Both the position numbers and the translations under genes were made by a program. Positions 24,408-33,525 of a DNA stretch of 64,000 nt are shown one piece after another. Below the pieces are notes generated by a model. It was not told where the DNA came from, did no database searches, and worked only from the letters and a program-made list of their open reading frames with translations. Origin of the DNA: Brucella pseudintermedia (GTDB taxonomy: Bacteria > Pseudomonadota > Alphaproteobacteria > Rhizobiales > Rhizobiaceae); assembly GCF_008932435.1 (NCBI RefSeq), contig NZ_WBWE01000001.1:434001-498000 (forward strand). Direction: 5' to 3'. Numbering within the stretch: position 1 is the first letter of the stretch; each line of letters starts with the position of its first letter.

Positions 24408-26714
24408 TCAGGCGACGGTGCGCCCGCCATCGCGGCGCGCTGCGGCCTTGGCGGTCATGGCGCTGATCGCCTCCACCGGCACCGGCATGCCGAGAAGATA
24501 GCCCTGGACGAGATCGGCGCCCGCCGCCACGCGGATCAGCGCAAGCTGTTCCTCGGTTTCGACACCCTCCACCGTCACGCCCAGCCCAAGCTCATGCGAA
24601 AGCTGGGTGACGCCGCGAAGCAGCATCAGCGACCGCCGGTCGGTGGTGATGTCGCGCACGAAGGAGCGGTCGACCTTCACCTTGGTCAAGGGCAATGTGT
24701 TGAGGTAGCTGAGACTGGAATAGCCGGTCCCAAAATCGTCCAGCGCGATATTGATCCCTGCGTTCTTGAGCCGCTGCAACACCATGGAAGTCTTGTTGCG
24801 GTCGGAAATGATCGCGCTTTCCGTCACTTCAACCTCAAGCCGATGCGCCGGCAAGCCCGATTTCTGCAAGGCATTGGCAATATCGCGGGCGATGTCATTG
24901 CTTTTCAGGTCGATGGCCGACAGGTTGACGGAAACGCCGATGCGGTCGCCCCATGACAGGCAGTCGGCACAGGCCTGGTCCAGCATGAAGCGGGTTATGT
25001 CGGTGATGATGCCCATTTCTTCCGCGAGCGGAATGAATTCGGCAGGCGGAACGAAGCCCAGTTCCGGATGTTCCCATCGCGCCAGCGCCTCACATGCGAC
25101 AACGCGCAGGGACTGCGCGCTGACGATTGGCTGGTAGACGACCTTGATCTCGCCGTGATCGATGGCAAGCCGCAGATCCGCCTTGAGTTTCTGTCGCCCG
25201 CGATATTTGGTGTCCATTGCGTCGATGAAGACGGACCAGGACTTTTCTTCCGTGCTCTTGGCTTCGTAAAGCGCCAGGTCGGCATTGATATGCATGCTGC
25301 CGACATCGGATTTTTCGACATTCTCGATCGCCACGCCCGCGCTGATATCGATCTGAACCTGATCGCCATCGAGATCATAAACCCCGGTCGCAACCGCCAT
25401 GATGTGGTCCATCACGCCGGCAATATCGGCCTCGCTGCGCAGGTTGAACACAAACACCACGAATTCGTCGCCGCCGAAGCGCGACGCAACGAAGCGCTGC
25501 GGGTCGAGCGAGTTCAGCCGTTCGGCGAACAGGCGCAACAGCACATCGCCCGTATGATGGCCCAGCGTGTCATTGACATGCTTGAAATGGTTGATGTCGA
25601 TGACGATGAGCGCGACTTGCGTGCCCTTTTGCTGATGGTGACGCAGCGACCGCACCATGGTCTCGAAATAATTGCGGTTCGGCAGGCCGGTCAGGCCGTC
25701 ATAGCGCGCCATATGCTGGATGCGCGCTTCCGCTTCCACGCGCTGCGTCACATCCTCGAACATCAGAACCGCCCCTTCATTGAGCGTCTGGTTGCCGATG
25801 CATTCGATATAGCGCTGGTTGGAAAGCTGGAAAATGTCGCGGGCGCGCTTGCCGATCAGAAGATCCTGCATCCGCACATGCACGTTTTTCAGGTCGGTGT
25901 GCGGAAACAGACCCTTCTTGGCACAATAGCGCAGAAGCACATCGAGCTTGCGGCCATGCAGCTTTGTGTGCTCGGCGATCTGCAGCATCGCCTTGGCCTT
26001 GTTGTTGATGACAGCGATGCGCTGCTGGCTGTCGAACATCAAAAGGCCCTGCGGCATGTTGTTGAGCGCTGCATCGAAACGCCCGGCGACGATGGAGAGA
26101 CGCCGCTTGCCCATGACCGCGGCGAAGAGAAACTCGCGCAGGCCATTGGCCATCTGGATGTTGGACAGGAAATACGGGATCAGCAGCAGGCCGATAATGA
26201 CGTGAAACGGCGTCCCCGCCAGAATAAGCCCGGCCAGAACCGGAATGAGCGTGCAGGCCGACATCAGGACGACGGCCTTTGCCGAAGCATAGTTGCGGCC
26301 CACGATGGAAACGACCGAGGCGAGCAGCACGGTCAGGCTGGCAAGCTCGGCGAAGGAATCCCGCAGCACGAAGCTTGAGAAGAAGCACAACATGCCGAGC
26401 GTCAGGCACACCGCGGATGCGCCGATCAGATAGCGTGTTTCCCATCGGTCGAGATCGGCATGGGAGAGCTGCTGCTGCTTTGCCTGATCGAACTTGTGCA
26501 TGTCGAAGATGCGGCCGACCGCCACGATGGCGAAAACGCCGGCAAACATCAGATAGCGCCAGTCGGCGGTTTTCACATAGATGACGACGCAGGCCACAAC
26601 GTGCGCGAGCAAGCCGAACCAGAGCGTGGTACGATTCCCATACAGCGCTCTGAGAAAAGATAGCCGCACATCTGCAGGTATCTCAGGTTTACGGCTTTGC
26701 CACATTCGATGCAT
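24408..26714 (-). CDS. GGDEF-EAL protein, membrane-bound c-di-GMP synthase/phosphodiesterase
   Basis: 768 residues. The N-terminal ~200 residues hold about five or six transmembrane helices. A PAS-like segment (NNMPQGLLMFDSQQRIAVINN) follows at ~218-238. The GGDEF domain has RFGGDEFVVF (GGDEF at 414-418), so the active site is intact, but the RxxD inhibitory site upstream is absent. The EAL domain has CEALARW (EAL at 542-544), DDFGTGYSSL and QGYLLGMPV, so phosphodiesterase activity is expected. Net activity cannot be decided from sequence. It stands alone as a single gene. Confidence 0.93.
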   Translation of the reverse strand: MHRMWQSRKPEIPADVRLSFLRALYGNRTTLWFGLLAHVVACVVIYVKTADWRYLMFAGVFAIVAVGRIFDMHKFDQAKQQQLSHADLDRWETRYLIGASAVCLTLGMLCFFSSFVLRDSFAELASLTVLLASVVSIVGRNYASAKAVVLMSACTLIPVLAGLILAGTPFHVIIGLLLIPYFLSNIQMANGLREFLFAAVMGKRRLSIVAGRFDAALNNMPQGLLMFDSQQRIAVINNKAKAMLQIAEHTKLHGRKLDVLLRYCAKKGLFPHTDLKNVHVRMQDLLIGKRARDIFQLSNQRYIECIGNQTLNEGAVLMFEDVTQRVEAEARIQHMARYDGLTGLPNRNYFETMVRSLRHHQQKGTQVALIVIDINHFKHVNDTLGHHTGDVLLRLFAERLNSLDPQRFVASRFGGDEFVVFVFNLRSEADIAGVMDHIMAVATGVYDLDGDQVQIDISAGVAIENVEKSDVGSMHINADLALYEAKSTEEKSWSVFIDAMDTKYRGRQKLKADLRLAIDHGEIKVVYQPIVSAQSLRVVACEALARWEHPELGFVPPAEFIPLAEEMGIITDITRFMLDQACADCLSWGDRIGVSVNLSAIDLKSNDIARDIANALQKSGLPAHRLEVEVTESAIISDRNKTSMVLQRLKNAGINIALDDFGTGYSSLSYLNTLPLTKVKVDRSFVRDITTDRRSLMLLRGVTQLSHELGLGVTVEGVETEEQLALIRVAAGADLVQGYLLGMPVPVEAISAMTAKAAARRDGGRTVA

Positions 26715-27074
26715 TCAATCCCTTATATGGGGCAGCAATATCGCACCAATGACTTAAAAATATCTTTCGGGATATTAAACTACAAGCTGTCATGGCAACC
26801 ACCATAAGATGTATTCTGATCTTTCCAAAGGAAAACCACAGCAGTACAACCCCCGGCAGGCAATTACAACCATAGGCATGTGTTGTATTAGTTATCCCAA
26901 TATTATTGAAACAGCCAAAACTGGAGAACAGGGCAGGTTAATTGTCGCCCTGCGGAGAATTAATCCAGATTAGTCGCGATGGATATTCTGCCGCCGGATT
27001 CCCGTCTTTTAGAGAAAAATCCTGCCATATAGGGTCCCGCGACGGGAAATAACCGCAAAAGCCTTCCAACCTTG
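26715..27074. other. Non-coding gap between SDR and GGDEF-EAL genes
   Basis: 360 bases, AT-rich, on the promoter side of the GGDEF-EAL gene. A short dyad CAGGGC...GCCCTG occurs at about 26930-26953, and a small hairpin TCCCG-cga-CGGGA near 27031-27044 may end the SDR transcript. No gene is supported. Confidence 0.4.
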
Positions 27075-27824
27075 TCAAAGTCGGTGGCCGCCGTCGACGG
27101 TGATGATCGAGCCGGTCATATAGCGGCTGGCATCGGAAGCCAGCATCAGCACAACCCCGTCCAGATCCTGCGGCTCGCCAAGGCGGCGCATCGGGTTTCG
27201 CCCTTTGAAGTATCCCCCTGCCGGACCGTGCAGCTGCTCTTCATTGATTCGCGTGGGAAACCAGCCCGGCGAAATCGCGTTGACGCGAATATCATGCGCG
27301 GCCCATTCCAGCGCCAGCGCCCGCGTCATCTGCGTCACGCAGGCCTTGGACATGGAATAGGCGGCGGCGCCCTTCTGCGGACGCTCGCCCAGAATGCTGG
27401 TCGTGTTGACGATGGAGCCGCCCTCGCCGTGCCGTATCATGCGGCGCGCCGCCTCCTGCGCCACGAAAAAGGCACCGGCGACATTCACCTCGAATATATG
27501 TTCGAGCATGTCGCGTGTCGTGTCGAGCGCGCGCGCCATATGCGCGACGCCGGCATTGTTGAAAAGCGCCGTTATCGGTCCGAAACGCTCTTCCGCCTCA
27601 TCGAAAGCGCGAATGATTTCATCCGGATGGGTTACATCCGCCATGATTTCCAGCACTTCGCCGCCCGATGGACAAATGCTTTCGCCCGCATGGGTGCGCG
27701 AGATCGAAATCACGCGCGCACCGTGCCCGGCCAGCACGTGAACCATGCGCAGGCCCAACCCCGAAGAACCACCCGTCACCGCAATGACCTTGCCCCTGAC
27801 GGAGAAAAGCTGATCGTCAGTCAT
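27075..27824 (-). CDS. Short-chain dehydrogenase/reductase
   Basis: A 249-residue classical SDR with the cofactor motif TGGSSGLG at 17-24, NNAG at 89-92, catalytic Ser143, and YSMSK with Tyr156 and Lys160. The C-terminal ITVDGG is typical. No basic residue typical of NADPH preference is obvious immediately after the glycine motif. The similarity is to gluconate 5-dehydrogenase/3-oxoacyl-ACP-reductase-like SDRs; the substrate is not predictable. Confidence 0.9.
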   Translation of the reverse strand: MTDDQLFSVRGKVIAVTGGSSGLGLRMVHVLAGHGARVISISRTHAGESICPSGGEVLEIMADVTHPDEIIRAFDEAEERFGPITALFNNAGVAHMARALDTTRDMLEHIFEVNVAGAFFVAQEAARRMIRHGEGGSIVNTTSILGERPQKGAAAYSMSKACVTQMTRALALEWAAHDIRVNAISPGWFPTRINEEQLHGPAGGYFKGRNPMRRLGEPQDLDGVVLMLASDASRYMTGSIITVDGGHRL

Positions 27825-28056
27825 TCATCCCCTCAACTGCCAATCCGTCTTTATTCTTTCCTAGAATATAGGGAGCTGTATTTGAACCAGTTTGGACCGT
27901 AAAAATCGGTTCAAATCAACACAATACACAGAAGGCGCGACAAATGACCTTCGACGTGGCTGAAAGACGACACCTGTTCGTGATTGCGCACGCCATTGCG
28001 GAGAAGTAAGGAACGAAGCAAATAAGAGCATAATCCGACTGGTGGATACGAACATT

Positions 28057-28818
28057 ATGCCCAAGACTTCCCGCCCCCTCGTCGCCGTGCCGACCGATGT
28101 GAAGCCGTTTGAAAACTACACATGGCACGCCGCGCCCCAACAATATCTGGCAGCGGCCATCGATGTTGCGGGCCTAACGCCGCTTCTGGTGCCGAGCTTC
28201 GGCGACAAATTAGACCTCGACGCCATTCTGGATGCCGTGGACGGCGTTCTCGTGACGGGTTCCAAATCGAACGTTCACCCCGCTCTCTACGGTGCAGAGC
28301 CGGGCCCTGCCTTCGAGCCTTATGACAATGCGCGCGATGCAACGTCGCTACCGCTGATCCGCGCGGCAATCGAGCGGGGCGTTCCGGTTCTGGCGATCTG
28401 CCGCGGCATACAGGAACTGAACGTCGCGCTGGGCGGCACGCTCGCCACCGAAATCCAGGAACTGGAAGGCCGGATGGACCACCGTGCGCCGGAATCGGAA
28501 AGCCAGGCGGAACGCTTCGCCATCCAGCACCCGATCAAGCTCAACCCGAACTCATGCCTTGCGGAAATCCTGAAGGAAGAGAGCATTCGCGTGAATTCCG
28601 TGCACCGGCAGGCCATCGACAAGCTTGCCCCACAGCTTGAAGTCGAAGCCGTGGCCGAAGACGGCACGATTGAGGCCGTCTCGGTCAAGAATGCGAAGGG
28701 ATTTGTCGTCGGCGTCCAGTGGCACCCGGAATATTGGGTGCATTCCGACGCCCCTTCCCGCAGGATTTTCGAGGCGTTTGGCGATGCAGTACGCCAACAT
28801 AGGGCAGTAGGGCAGTAG
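28057..28818 (+). CDS. Class I glutamine amidotransferase-like hydrolase (peptidase C26, gamma-glutamyl-GABA hydrolase type)
   Basis: A 253-residue protein with the nucleophile elbow LAICRGIQELNVALGG (Cys115) and the catalytic His/Glu motif VQWHPEY. It resembles PuuD, which removes glutamate from gamma-glutamyl-GABA in putrescine degradation; other peptidase C26 hydrolases are alternatives. The last six residues (HRAVGQ) and the stop codon come from the start of octamer element B. Because the stop lies in the second unit, copy-number changes beyond two units leave the protein unchanged. An in-frame GTG at 28042 is an alternative start. Confidence 0.83.
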   Translation: MPKTSRPLVAVPTDVKPFENYTWHAAPQQYLAAAIDVAGLTPLLVPSFGDKLDLDAILDAVDGVLVTGSKSNVHPALYGAEPGPAFEPYDNARDATSLPLIRAAIERGVPVLAICRGIQELNVALGGTLATEIQELEGRMDHRAPESESQAERFAIQHPIKLNPNSCLAEILKEESIRVNSVHRQAIDKLAPQLEVEAVAEDGTIEAVSVKNAKGFVVGVQWHPEYWVHSDAPSRRIFEAFGDAVRQHRAVGQ

Positions 28819-29034
28819 GGCAGTAGGGCAGTAGGGCAGTAGGGCAGTAGGGCAGTAGGGCAGTAGGGCAGTAGGGCAGTAGGGCAGTAGGGCAGTAGGG
28901 CAGTAGGGCAGAGAAGAATATGGTGGTTGCGGTCACGCGCAATCAAAACATACTCCCCTACTCCCTTATTCCCCTATTCCCTTAACATACTGCCTTACTG
29001 CCCTATTGCCTTATTGCCTTAACTTACCGCCTTA
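28799..29034. repeat. Octamer-repeat element B (hypervariable locus)
   Basis: The left arm is a tandem array of 13 perfect AGGGCAGT units plus a 7-base partial (28801-28911). A core of about 45 bases (near 28912-28955) contains ggttgcggtcacgcgcaat. The right arm has ACTCCCCT/ATTCCCCT-type octamers, AACATA, then ACTGCCTT/ACTGCCCT octamers that are inverted relative to the left arm. AGGGCAGT is the Brucella HOOF-Print VNTR unit. Both flanking convergent genes end inside the element. Confidence 0.95.
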
Positions 29035-29990
29035 ACGTGGCCCGTCTCCGGCACGGGCGTCAGCGCCGAACCGGTGTCGAACCAAGCAATGAGATTGTCG
29101 ATCACCAGATCCGCCATTGCCTGGCGGGTTTTTTGCGATGCGGATGCGATATGCGGCAGCAGAACCGTGTTGGGCGCATCGAGCAGCCCCTGCGAAACAT
29201 GCGGTTCGTTCGCGAAGACGTCGAGACCGGCGGCGGCAATCGTGCCGTTGTTCAGCGCCGCGACCAGCGCATCCTCATCGACCAGCGAACCGCGTCCGAC
29301 ATTGATCAGCACGCCATCGGCCCCAAGCGCCTCCAGCACGTCCGCATCGACCGCCTTCGCCGTTTCCGCCCCGCCCGGCGCGACCAGAATGAGCGTGTCG
29401 ACGGCCTTGGCAAGCTCCTTCAGGCTGGGATAATAATCGTAGTGCACGTCGCTCGCCTGACGGCGATTGTGATAGGCAATCGGCAGGCCGAATGCCTCGA
29501 TCCGGCGAGCGACCGCCTTGCCGATGCGGCCAAGGCCGAAAATGCCGACCTTGCGGCCGCGCAGCGAAAGCTTTGACAGCGGGTAGCGACCCTCCTTCAC
29601 CCAATTGCCAGCGCGCAGGAATGCCTGCGACTTCGACAGTTCGCGCACCGTGTCGATCAGGAGGCCGATAGTCGTATCCGCCACTTCATCGGTCAGCACG
29701 TCCGGCGTGTTCGTGACCATCACGTTGCGGGTGGCGGCATGTTTTGCATCCACCGCGTCATAGCCGACGCCGAAATTGCCGATGATTTGCAGATTGGGCA
29801 GGGCGTCGATCAGCGCCGCATCGACGGTGGACATGCTGGCAATGCCTTTCACCTCCCCGGCCCAGGCAGCATTGACCAGCGCTGCATCGCCGCGCGGAAT
29901 GCGGCGCACCGCAAACTCACCCGACAGGCGCTCGACGGCATAGTCGTTGAAGTTTCCGAGCACAAGAATGGTGGCATCGCGCTTGGTCAT
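29019..29990 (-). CDS. D-isomer-specific 2-hydroxyacid dehydrogenase (glyoxylate/hydroxypyruvate reductase-like)
   Basis: A 323-residue enzyme with the NAD(P) motif GIFGLGRIGKAVARR, catalytic Arg in INVGRGSLVDE, Glu in DVFANEP and His in LLPHIAS. The N-terminal signature NFGVGYDAVD and VTNTPDVLTDEVADTT match the GhrB/2-hydroxyacid group that reduces glyoxylate or hydroxypyruvate. The C-terminal residues (HVKAVS) and stop lie in the right arm of octamer element B. A LacI-family regulator is encoded 90 bases upstream on the same strand. Confidence 0.9.
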   Translation of the reverse strand: MTKRDATILVLGNFNDYAVERLSGEFAVRRIPRGDAALVNAAWAGEVKGIASMSTVDAALIDALPNLQIIGNFGVGYDAVDAKHAATRNVMVTNTPDVLTDEVADTTIGLLIDTVRELSKSQAFLRAGNWVKEGRYPLSKLSLRGRKVGIFGLGRIGKAVARRIEAFGLPIAYHNRRQASDVHYDYYPSLKELAKAVDTLILVAPGGAETAKAVDADVLEALGADGVLINVGRGSLVDEDALVAALNNGTIAAAGLDVFANEPHVSQGLLDAPNTVLLPHIASASQKTRQAMADLVIDNLIAWFDTGSALTPVPETGHVKAVS

Positions 29991-30080
29991 GACAATATTC
30001 CTCTGGGCAGCATGGGGGCAGTTCGTTGAAGATCGGCGACCGGCCAGCCAAAGGCTGAACCGGATCCGAAGCGGGGGAAA

Positions 30081-31100
30081 TCAGCCGTGTTTCGGCTTGG
30101 AGGTCGATTGCCGGATATGCAGTTCCGGCTTGATGAGTTCCTGCATTGAGGAAACCTCGACGCCGTTGAGCTGATCGAGCAGCGCGCGCGCCGCGCGGCG
30201 TCCCACCTCGCGCTGTCCGTTCCAGACGGTCGTCAGCGCCGGCGTCGCGATGGCCGCTTCCTCAAGATCGTCATAGCCGGTCACGGAAATATCCTCGCCC
30301 GGCACCAGCCCGGCGCGGGCGATGCCGTTCATCAGGCCGATGGCGGTGAGGTCATTCCAGCAGACCGCCGCCGTCGGCTTGTCCTTCAGCGCCAGAAATT
30401 GCGGCGCGACCTCAAAGCCGCCCTGCTTGGTGCGCGGCCCGGCGATGCGCCAGTCCGGGCGAACCTCAAGCCCGGCCTTTTCCATCGCCTGCACATAGCC
30501 GCGATAGCGGTCGCGGCCCGTCGACGTCTGGTCGGTGCCGCCGATCATGGCGATGCGCGTATGGCCGAGCGAAATCAGGTGGTTGGTGGCAAGGCCGATG
30601 CCGTAGGCGTCGTCACCCCGGAAAACCGGCGCGTGAACGCCTTCGACGCTACGCGCGATGAGCACAACCGGCAGGCCGTTGTCCTCGGCAAGCTGGATGT
30701 CTTCCGGCGGCGTGCCGATGGCAGGCGACATGATGACCCCGTCCGCGCCCAGTTGCAAAAGCGTATCCATGAAGGTGCGCTGCTTTTCGAGCTGGTCATA
30801 ATGGTTGGACAGGATGAAGGTCTGGCGCGAGCGGTCCAGTTCCGTTTCGATGGATTTGAGAATTTCCGCGAAGAACGGGTTCATGATGTCATGCACCACG
30901 ACGCCGACAATGCCGGAGCGTGAGGTGCGCAGGCTCGCAGCGCGACGGTTATAGATATAACCGATGGCGCGGGCATGTTCCTTGATCTTCTCGCGGGTCT
31001 GGTCGGCAACGAGGGGACTGTCGCGCAAGGCGAGCGAAACGGTGGCTGTCGAAACACCAAGCGCGTCAGCGATGGTCGATAGCTTTATTTTCTGGGCCAA
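30081..31100 (-). CDS. LacI-family transcriptional regulator
   Basis: A repressor of about 339 residues. The N-terminal helix-turn-helix is KLSTIADALGVSTATVSLAL, followed by the hinge RRAASLRTSRSGIVGVVV and a periplasmic-binding-protein-like sensor domain that ends with the ATPALTTVWNGQREVG region. A TTG start at 31100 is preferred because GGGGAGG lies 5 bases upstream and it places the HTH at residue ~5; ATG at 31148 has no such signal. It is likely to control the downstream 2-hydroxyacid dehydrogenase or a sugar pathway. The effector is unknown. Confidence 0.9.
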   Translation of the reverse strand: MAQKIKLSTIADALGVSTATVSLALRDSPLVADQTREKIKEHARAIGYIYNRRAASLRTSRSGIVGVVVHDIMNPFFAEILKSIETELDRSRQTFILSNHYDQLEKQRTFMDTLLQLGADGVIMSPAIGTPPEDIQLAEDNGLPVVLIARSVEGVHAPVFRGDDAYGIGLATNHLISLGHTRIAMIGGTDQTSTGRDRYRGYVQAMEKAGLEVRPDWRIAGPRTKQGGFEVAPQFLALKDKPTAAVCWNDLTAIGLMNGIARAGLVPGEDISVTGYDDLEEAAIATPALTTVWNGQREVGRRAARALLDQLNGVEVSSMQELIKPELHIRQSTSKPKHG

Positions 31101-31309
31101 GTCGCCTCCCCAAATTGGTCCGTGCCGCAGTTGGAGACGCGGCCGCAACCTGACAAGGCGGGACGCGACCGTTCGTCCTGCGAACGGTTATGCCATTGCC
31201 ATCCTTGAATTGGAAGCATTTTCGATAGCGCGCAACCTGAAAAGTGTTTCACGGTTTCGCGCCAAGATGCGCGTCAAAACAAATAGTTAGAGCTCGCCGA
31301 AGGATGGAC

Positions 31310-31801
31310 TTATTCCACCTCTTCCTCTTCCGGCACTTCCGTTTCCGACTCTTCGGCAAGGCGCACGACGCCACGCAGCGCAAGATTGCTCTCCATCCGG
31401 CTCAGCATCTTGAGGAAAGCCTTGCGGTCCTTCTTGTCGAGGCTTTTCAGCATGTCCTTTTCGGTCTTGCGAATGGATTTCTCAATCGCCTTGATGGTCT
31501 CAAGGCCGGCTTGCGTGAGATAGATATGCGATTGGCGCTGATCGGTTTCCGAGGCGCGTTTGGCGACAAAACCCTGGCTTTGCAGGCGCGCGATGGTTTT
31601 GGTGATGGTCGGCGGACGCACACCCAGGCGCTGCGCAAGAACGCCCGGCGTCAGCCCGTCCTCGGCCGCCAGTTGCAGCATGACCGCATCCTGCCCCGCA
31701 TAAAGCCCCTGTTCGAGAAGCCTGGTGGCCAGCACCGTGCGCGACAGTCTCGCCACGGATTGGAGCCGGTAAAGTACAACCGCCTTATTGTCCTTGCTCA
31801 T
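31310..31801 (-). CDS. MarR-family transcriptional regulator
   Basis: A winged-helix protein of about 163 residues: DGLTPGVLAQRLGVRPPTITKTIARLQSQGFVA is the DNA-binding helix region, and the wing carries RASETDQRQSHIYLT. It ends in an acidic tail (EESETEVPEEEEVE). The start at 31801, preceded by GAGGTG, is preferred. It is divergent from a creatininase-family gene 170 bases away and may regulate it. The ligand is unknown. Confidence 0.9.
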   Translation of the reverse strand: MSKDNKAVVLYRLQSVARLSRTVLATRLLEQGLYAGQDAVMLQLAAEDGLTPGVLAQRLGVRPPTITKTIARLQSQGFVAKRASETDQRQSHIYLTQAGLETIKAIEKSIRKTEKDMLKSLDKKDRKAFLKMLSRMESNLALRGVVRLAEESETEVPEEEEVE

Positions 31802-31970
31802 CGCCACCTCACCCTTTTTACGACGTTTCGCTGTCGTCCGATCGATAGTCCCGCCTGTTCTCATATCCTAAAATATTGTCCGACTTATGAAACAACAAGC
31901 GCCTGTTGCTGTCATGGCTAATGGACGTTACGCTTCCGGGCTCCGATGAAATGAATGAAGTGAGGAAAAC

Positions 31971-32753
31971 ATGACCGATCTGCGTGATCAAAACAGCGAC
32001 ATGATTGTCGTTCTGCCTCTTGGCGCTCACGAACAGCATGGGCCTCACCTGCCGTTTGAAACGGATACGATCATCGCCGAAGGTATTGTCGCCCGCGTCA
32101 GCGATGCGCTGCCGCCTGAGCTGAATGTCAATTTTCTGCCTGCGCAGCCGGTCGGCTATTCCATCGAGCATATGGACACGGAAGGAACTCAGAGCCTCGC
32201 CTTTGCCGAGGCCGTGAACCAGTGGATCGGCATCGGTGAAAACCTTCACGCAGGCGGCATCCGCAAGCTGGTCATGCTGAACGCGCATGGCGGCAACTCG
32301 CCGCTGATGACCATCGTCGCGACGGAACTGCGCACAAGGCTCGACATGCTCGCCGTCGCCACGAGCTGGACCCGCTTCGGCCTGCCGGAAGGGCTGATTA
32401 CGCCGGAGGAGAAGGCGCTCGACATTCACGGCGGCTTCATCGAGACATCGGTGATGCTGGCGCTGCGCCCCGATCTGGTGGATATGTCGAAGGCGCGCAA
32501 CTTCTCCAACGCCCAATCACGCTACGCCGAGGAATTCAAGTTCCTGCGCGCCTATGGCCCGCACGCTTTCGGCTGGAAGATGCACGACCTCAACCCGGAA
32601 GGCGTGGCAGGCAACGCGGCGGCTGCAACGGCGGAAGCGGGCGAAAAGCTGCTCGCCAACGCGGTGACGGGCTTTATCGACCTGCTGCGCGATGTCGACA
32701 GGTTCGAGCTCGCCCGGTTCAAATCGCAACGCCTCGCCAGTCAGGCGAACTGA
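31971..32753 (+). CDS. Creatininase-family metal-dependent amidohydrolase
   Basis: A 260-residue protein with the family metal-binding motifs PLGAHEQHGPHLPFETDT near the N-terminus, NAHGGNSPL, and DIHGGFIETSVML. The family includes creatinine amidohydrolase, MftE peptidase and formamide hydrolases that use two divalent metals. No mycofactocin genes are nearby, so a catabolic or detoxifying amidohydrolase is more likely. It has GTGAGGAAA upstream of the ATG. It ends convergent with vapC. Confidence 0.87.
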   Translation: MTDLRDQNSDMIVVLPLGAHEQHGPHLPFETDTIIAEGIVARVSDALPPELNVNFLPAQPVGYSIEHMDTEGTQSLAFAEAVNQWIGIGENLHAGGIRKLVMLNAHGGNSPLMTIVATELRTRLDMLAVATSWTRFGLPEGLITPEEKALDIHGGFIETSVMLALRPDLVDMSKARNFSNAQSRYAEEFKFLRAYGPHAFGWKMHDLNPEGVAGNAAAATAEAGEKLLANAVTGFIDLLRDVDRFELARFKSQRLASQAN

Positions 32754-32762
32754 CAAATCAGC

Positions 32763-33161
32763 CTATTCGAGCCAGTTTTCGACCGATAATTCGCTGACCC
32801 GTCCGAACTCGGACACATTGGCCGTCACCATGGTTTTTCCAAGCGTGGCGGCATGGGCTGCAATCAGAAGGTTATTGCCGCCAATCGGCTGCCCTTTTGC
32901 TTCAAGCGCAGCCCGAAGCGCTCCATATTTTGCATCGGCGGGAACATCGAACGGCAGAACAGGTATCTCCCGAAGAATGGCCTCGACACGCTCGGCCAGG
33001 GCAGGCGAACCTTTTTTCAGAACACCATAACGAAGTTCGGCAGCAACGATGATGCTGGTGCAAACGGCATCTGCCCCAACCCGCCTGATATGTCCGGCAA
33101 CCGAACCCGCCGGATTTTTTACCAGATCGCTGATGATGTTGGTGTCTAACATATAGCGCAT
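32763..33161 (-). CDS. vapC: VapC-like PIN-domain toxin with an altered acidic residue
   Basis: A 132-residue PIN protein with the first acidic site MLDTN (Asp6) and the second AAELRYG (Glu42). The third conserved site, normally Asp in a motif like IGPxDLLIAAHA, reads IGGNNLLIAAHA, so Asn97 replaces the Asp (codon AAC, one change from GAC). VapC toxins are Mg-dependent endoribonucleases that cut tRNA or rRNA. The substitution may lower or abolish activity. The start overlaps the vapB stop by one base (TGATG). Confidence 0.88.
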   Translation of the reverse strand: MRYMLDTNIISDLVKNPAGSVAGHIRRVGADAVCTSIIVAAELRYGVLKKGSPALAERVEAILREIPVLPFDVPADAKYGALRAALEAKGQPIGGNNLLIAAHAATLGKTMVTANVSEFGRVSELSVENWLE

Positions 33162-33412
33162 CAGAAGATGTCTTTCGGCTCGACCGGGCGGTCCGCAACA
33201 TCAGGCAGGGCTTCATCCAGGGGTTTCCAGCTGTCGAGCAGGGCCAGCAGTCCGCCCCGGCGAAGCGGTTCGACGATCAGCCGGTCGCCGTCGCGCGTAA
33301 TCAATGCCCGATCGCCCGGCAGCTCGAATTCGACCGGAATCCGGATTGCCTGATTGCGATTGTTGCGGAACAGCCGGACTTCCCGCGATTTGGGCCGAGG
33401 TTTCTGGGACAT
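33161..33412 (-). CDS. vapB: VapB-like antitoxin (AbrB/SpoVT fold)
   Basis: An 83-residue protein with the swapped-hairpin AbrB-type DNA-binding pattern REVRLFRNNRNQAIRIPVEF...ALITRDGDRLIVEP. The C-terminal part (LLDSWKPLDEALPD) should wrap the toxin. The ATG at 33412 has AAGGAGGTGAG upstream, a near-perfect ribosome-binding site. It is immediately upstream of vapC, as in other vapBC operons, and is expected to autoregulate it. Confidence 0.9.
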   Translation of the reverse strand: MSQKPRPKSREVRLFRNNRNQAIRIPVEFELPGDRALITRDGDRLIVEPLRRGGLLALLDSWKPLDEALPDVADRPVEPKDIF

Positions 33413-33505
33413 TTCCTCACCTCCTTGACATATACCAGAAACATATGCCGGATACGGTCGCGCTTCAAGCCCCTGCGCTCCTGTCGTCATCGTGAACGGC
33501 AACAA

Positions 33506-33525
33506 TGTAATATTATAGCATTGCA
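33506..33525. promoter_or_regulatory. Zur-box-like palindrome upstream of the COG0523 gene
   Basis: TGTAATATTATAGCATTGCA shows imperfect dyad symmetry (14 of 20 positions) and the central TTATA. This resembles zinc-uptake-regulator boxes of alphaproteobacteria (consensus around ATGTTATAACAT). It lies about 120 bases before the start of a COG0523 GTPase, a gene class commonly in Zur regulons. Confidence 0.6.

Noticed and set aside
28801-28911. CRISPR-like array
   Set aside because: The repeats are 8 bases long and directly contiguous with no spacers, so it is a tandem VNTR, not a CRISPR.
28320-28946. Open frame with repeated ALLPYCPT octapeptide
   Set aside because: It is a translation of the octamer array (8 bases read over 24 give an 8-residue period) antisense to the C26 hydrolase gene, not a real protein.
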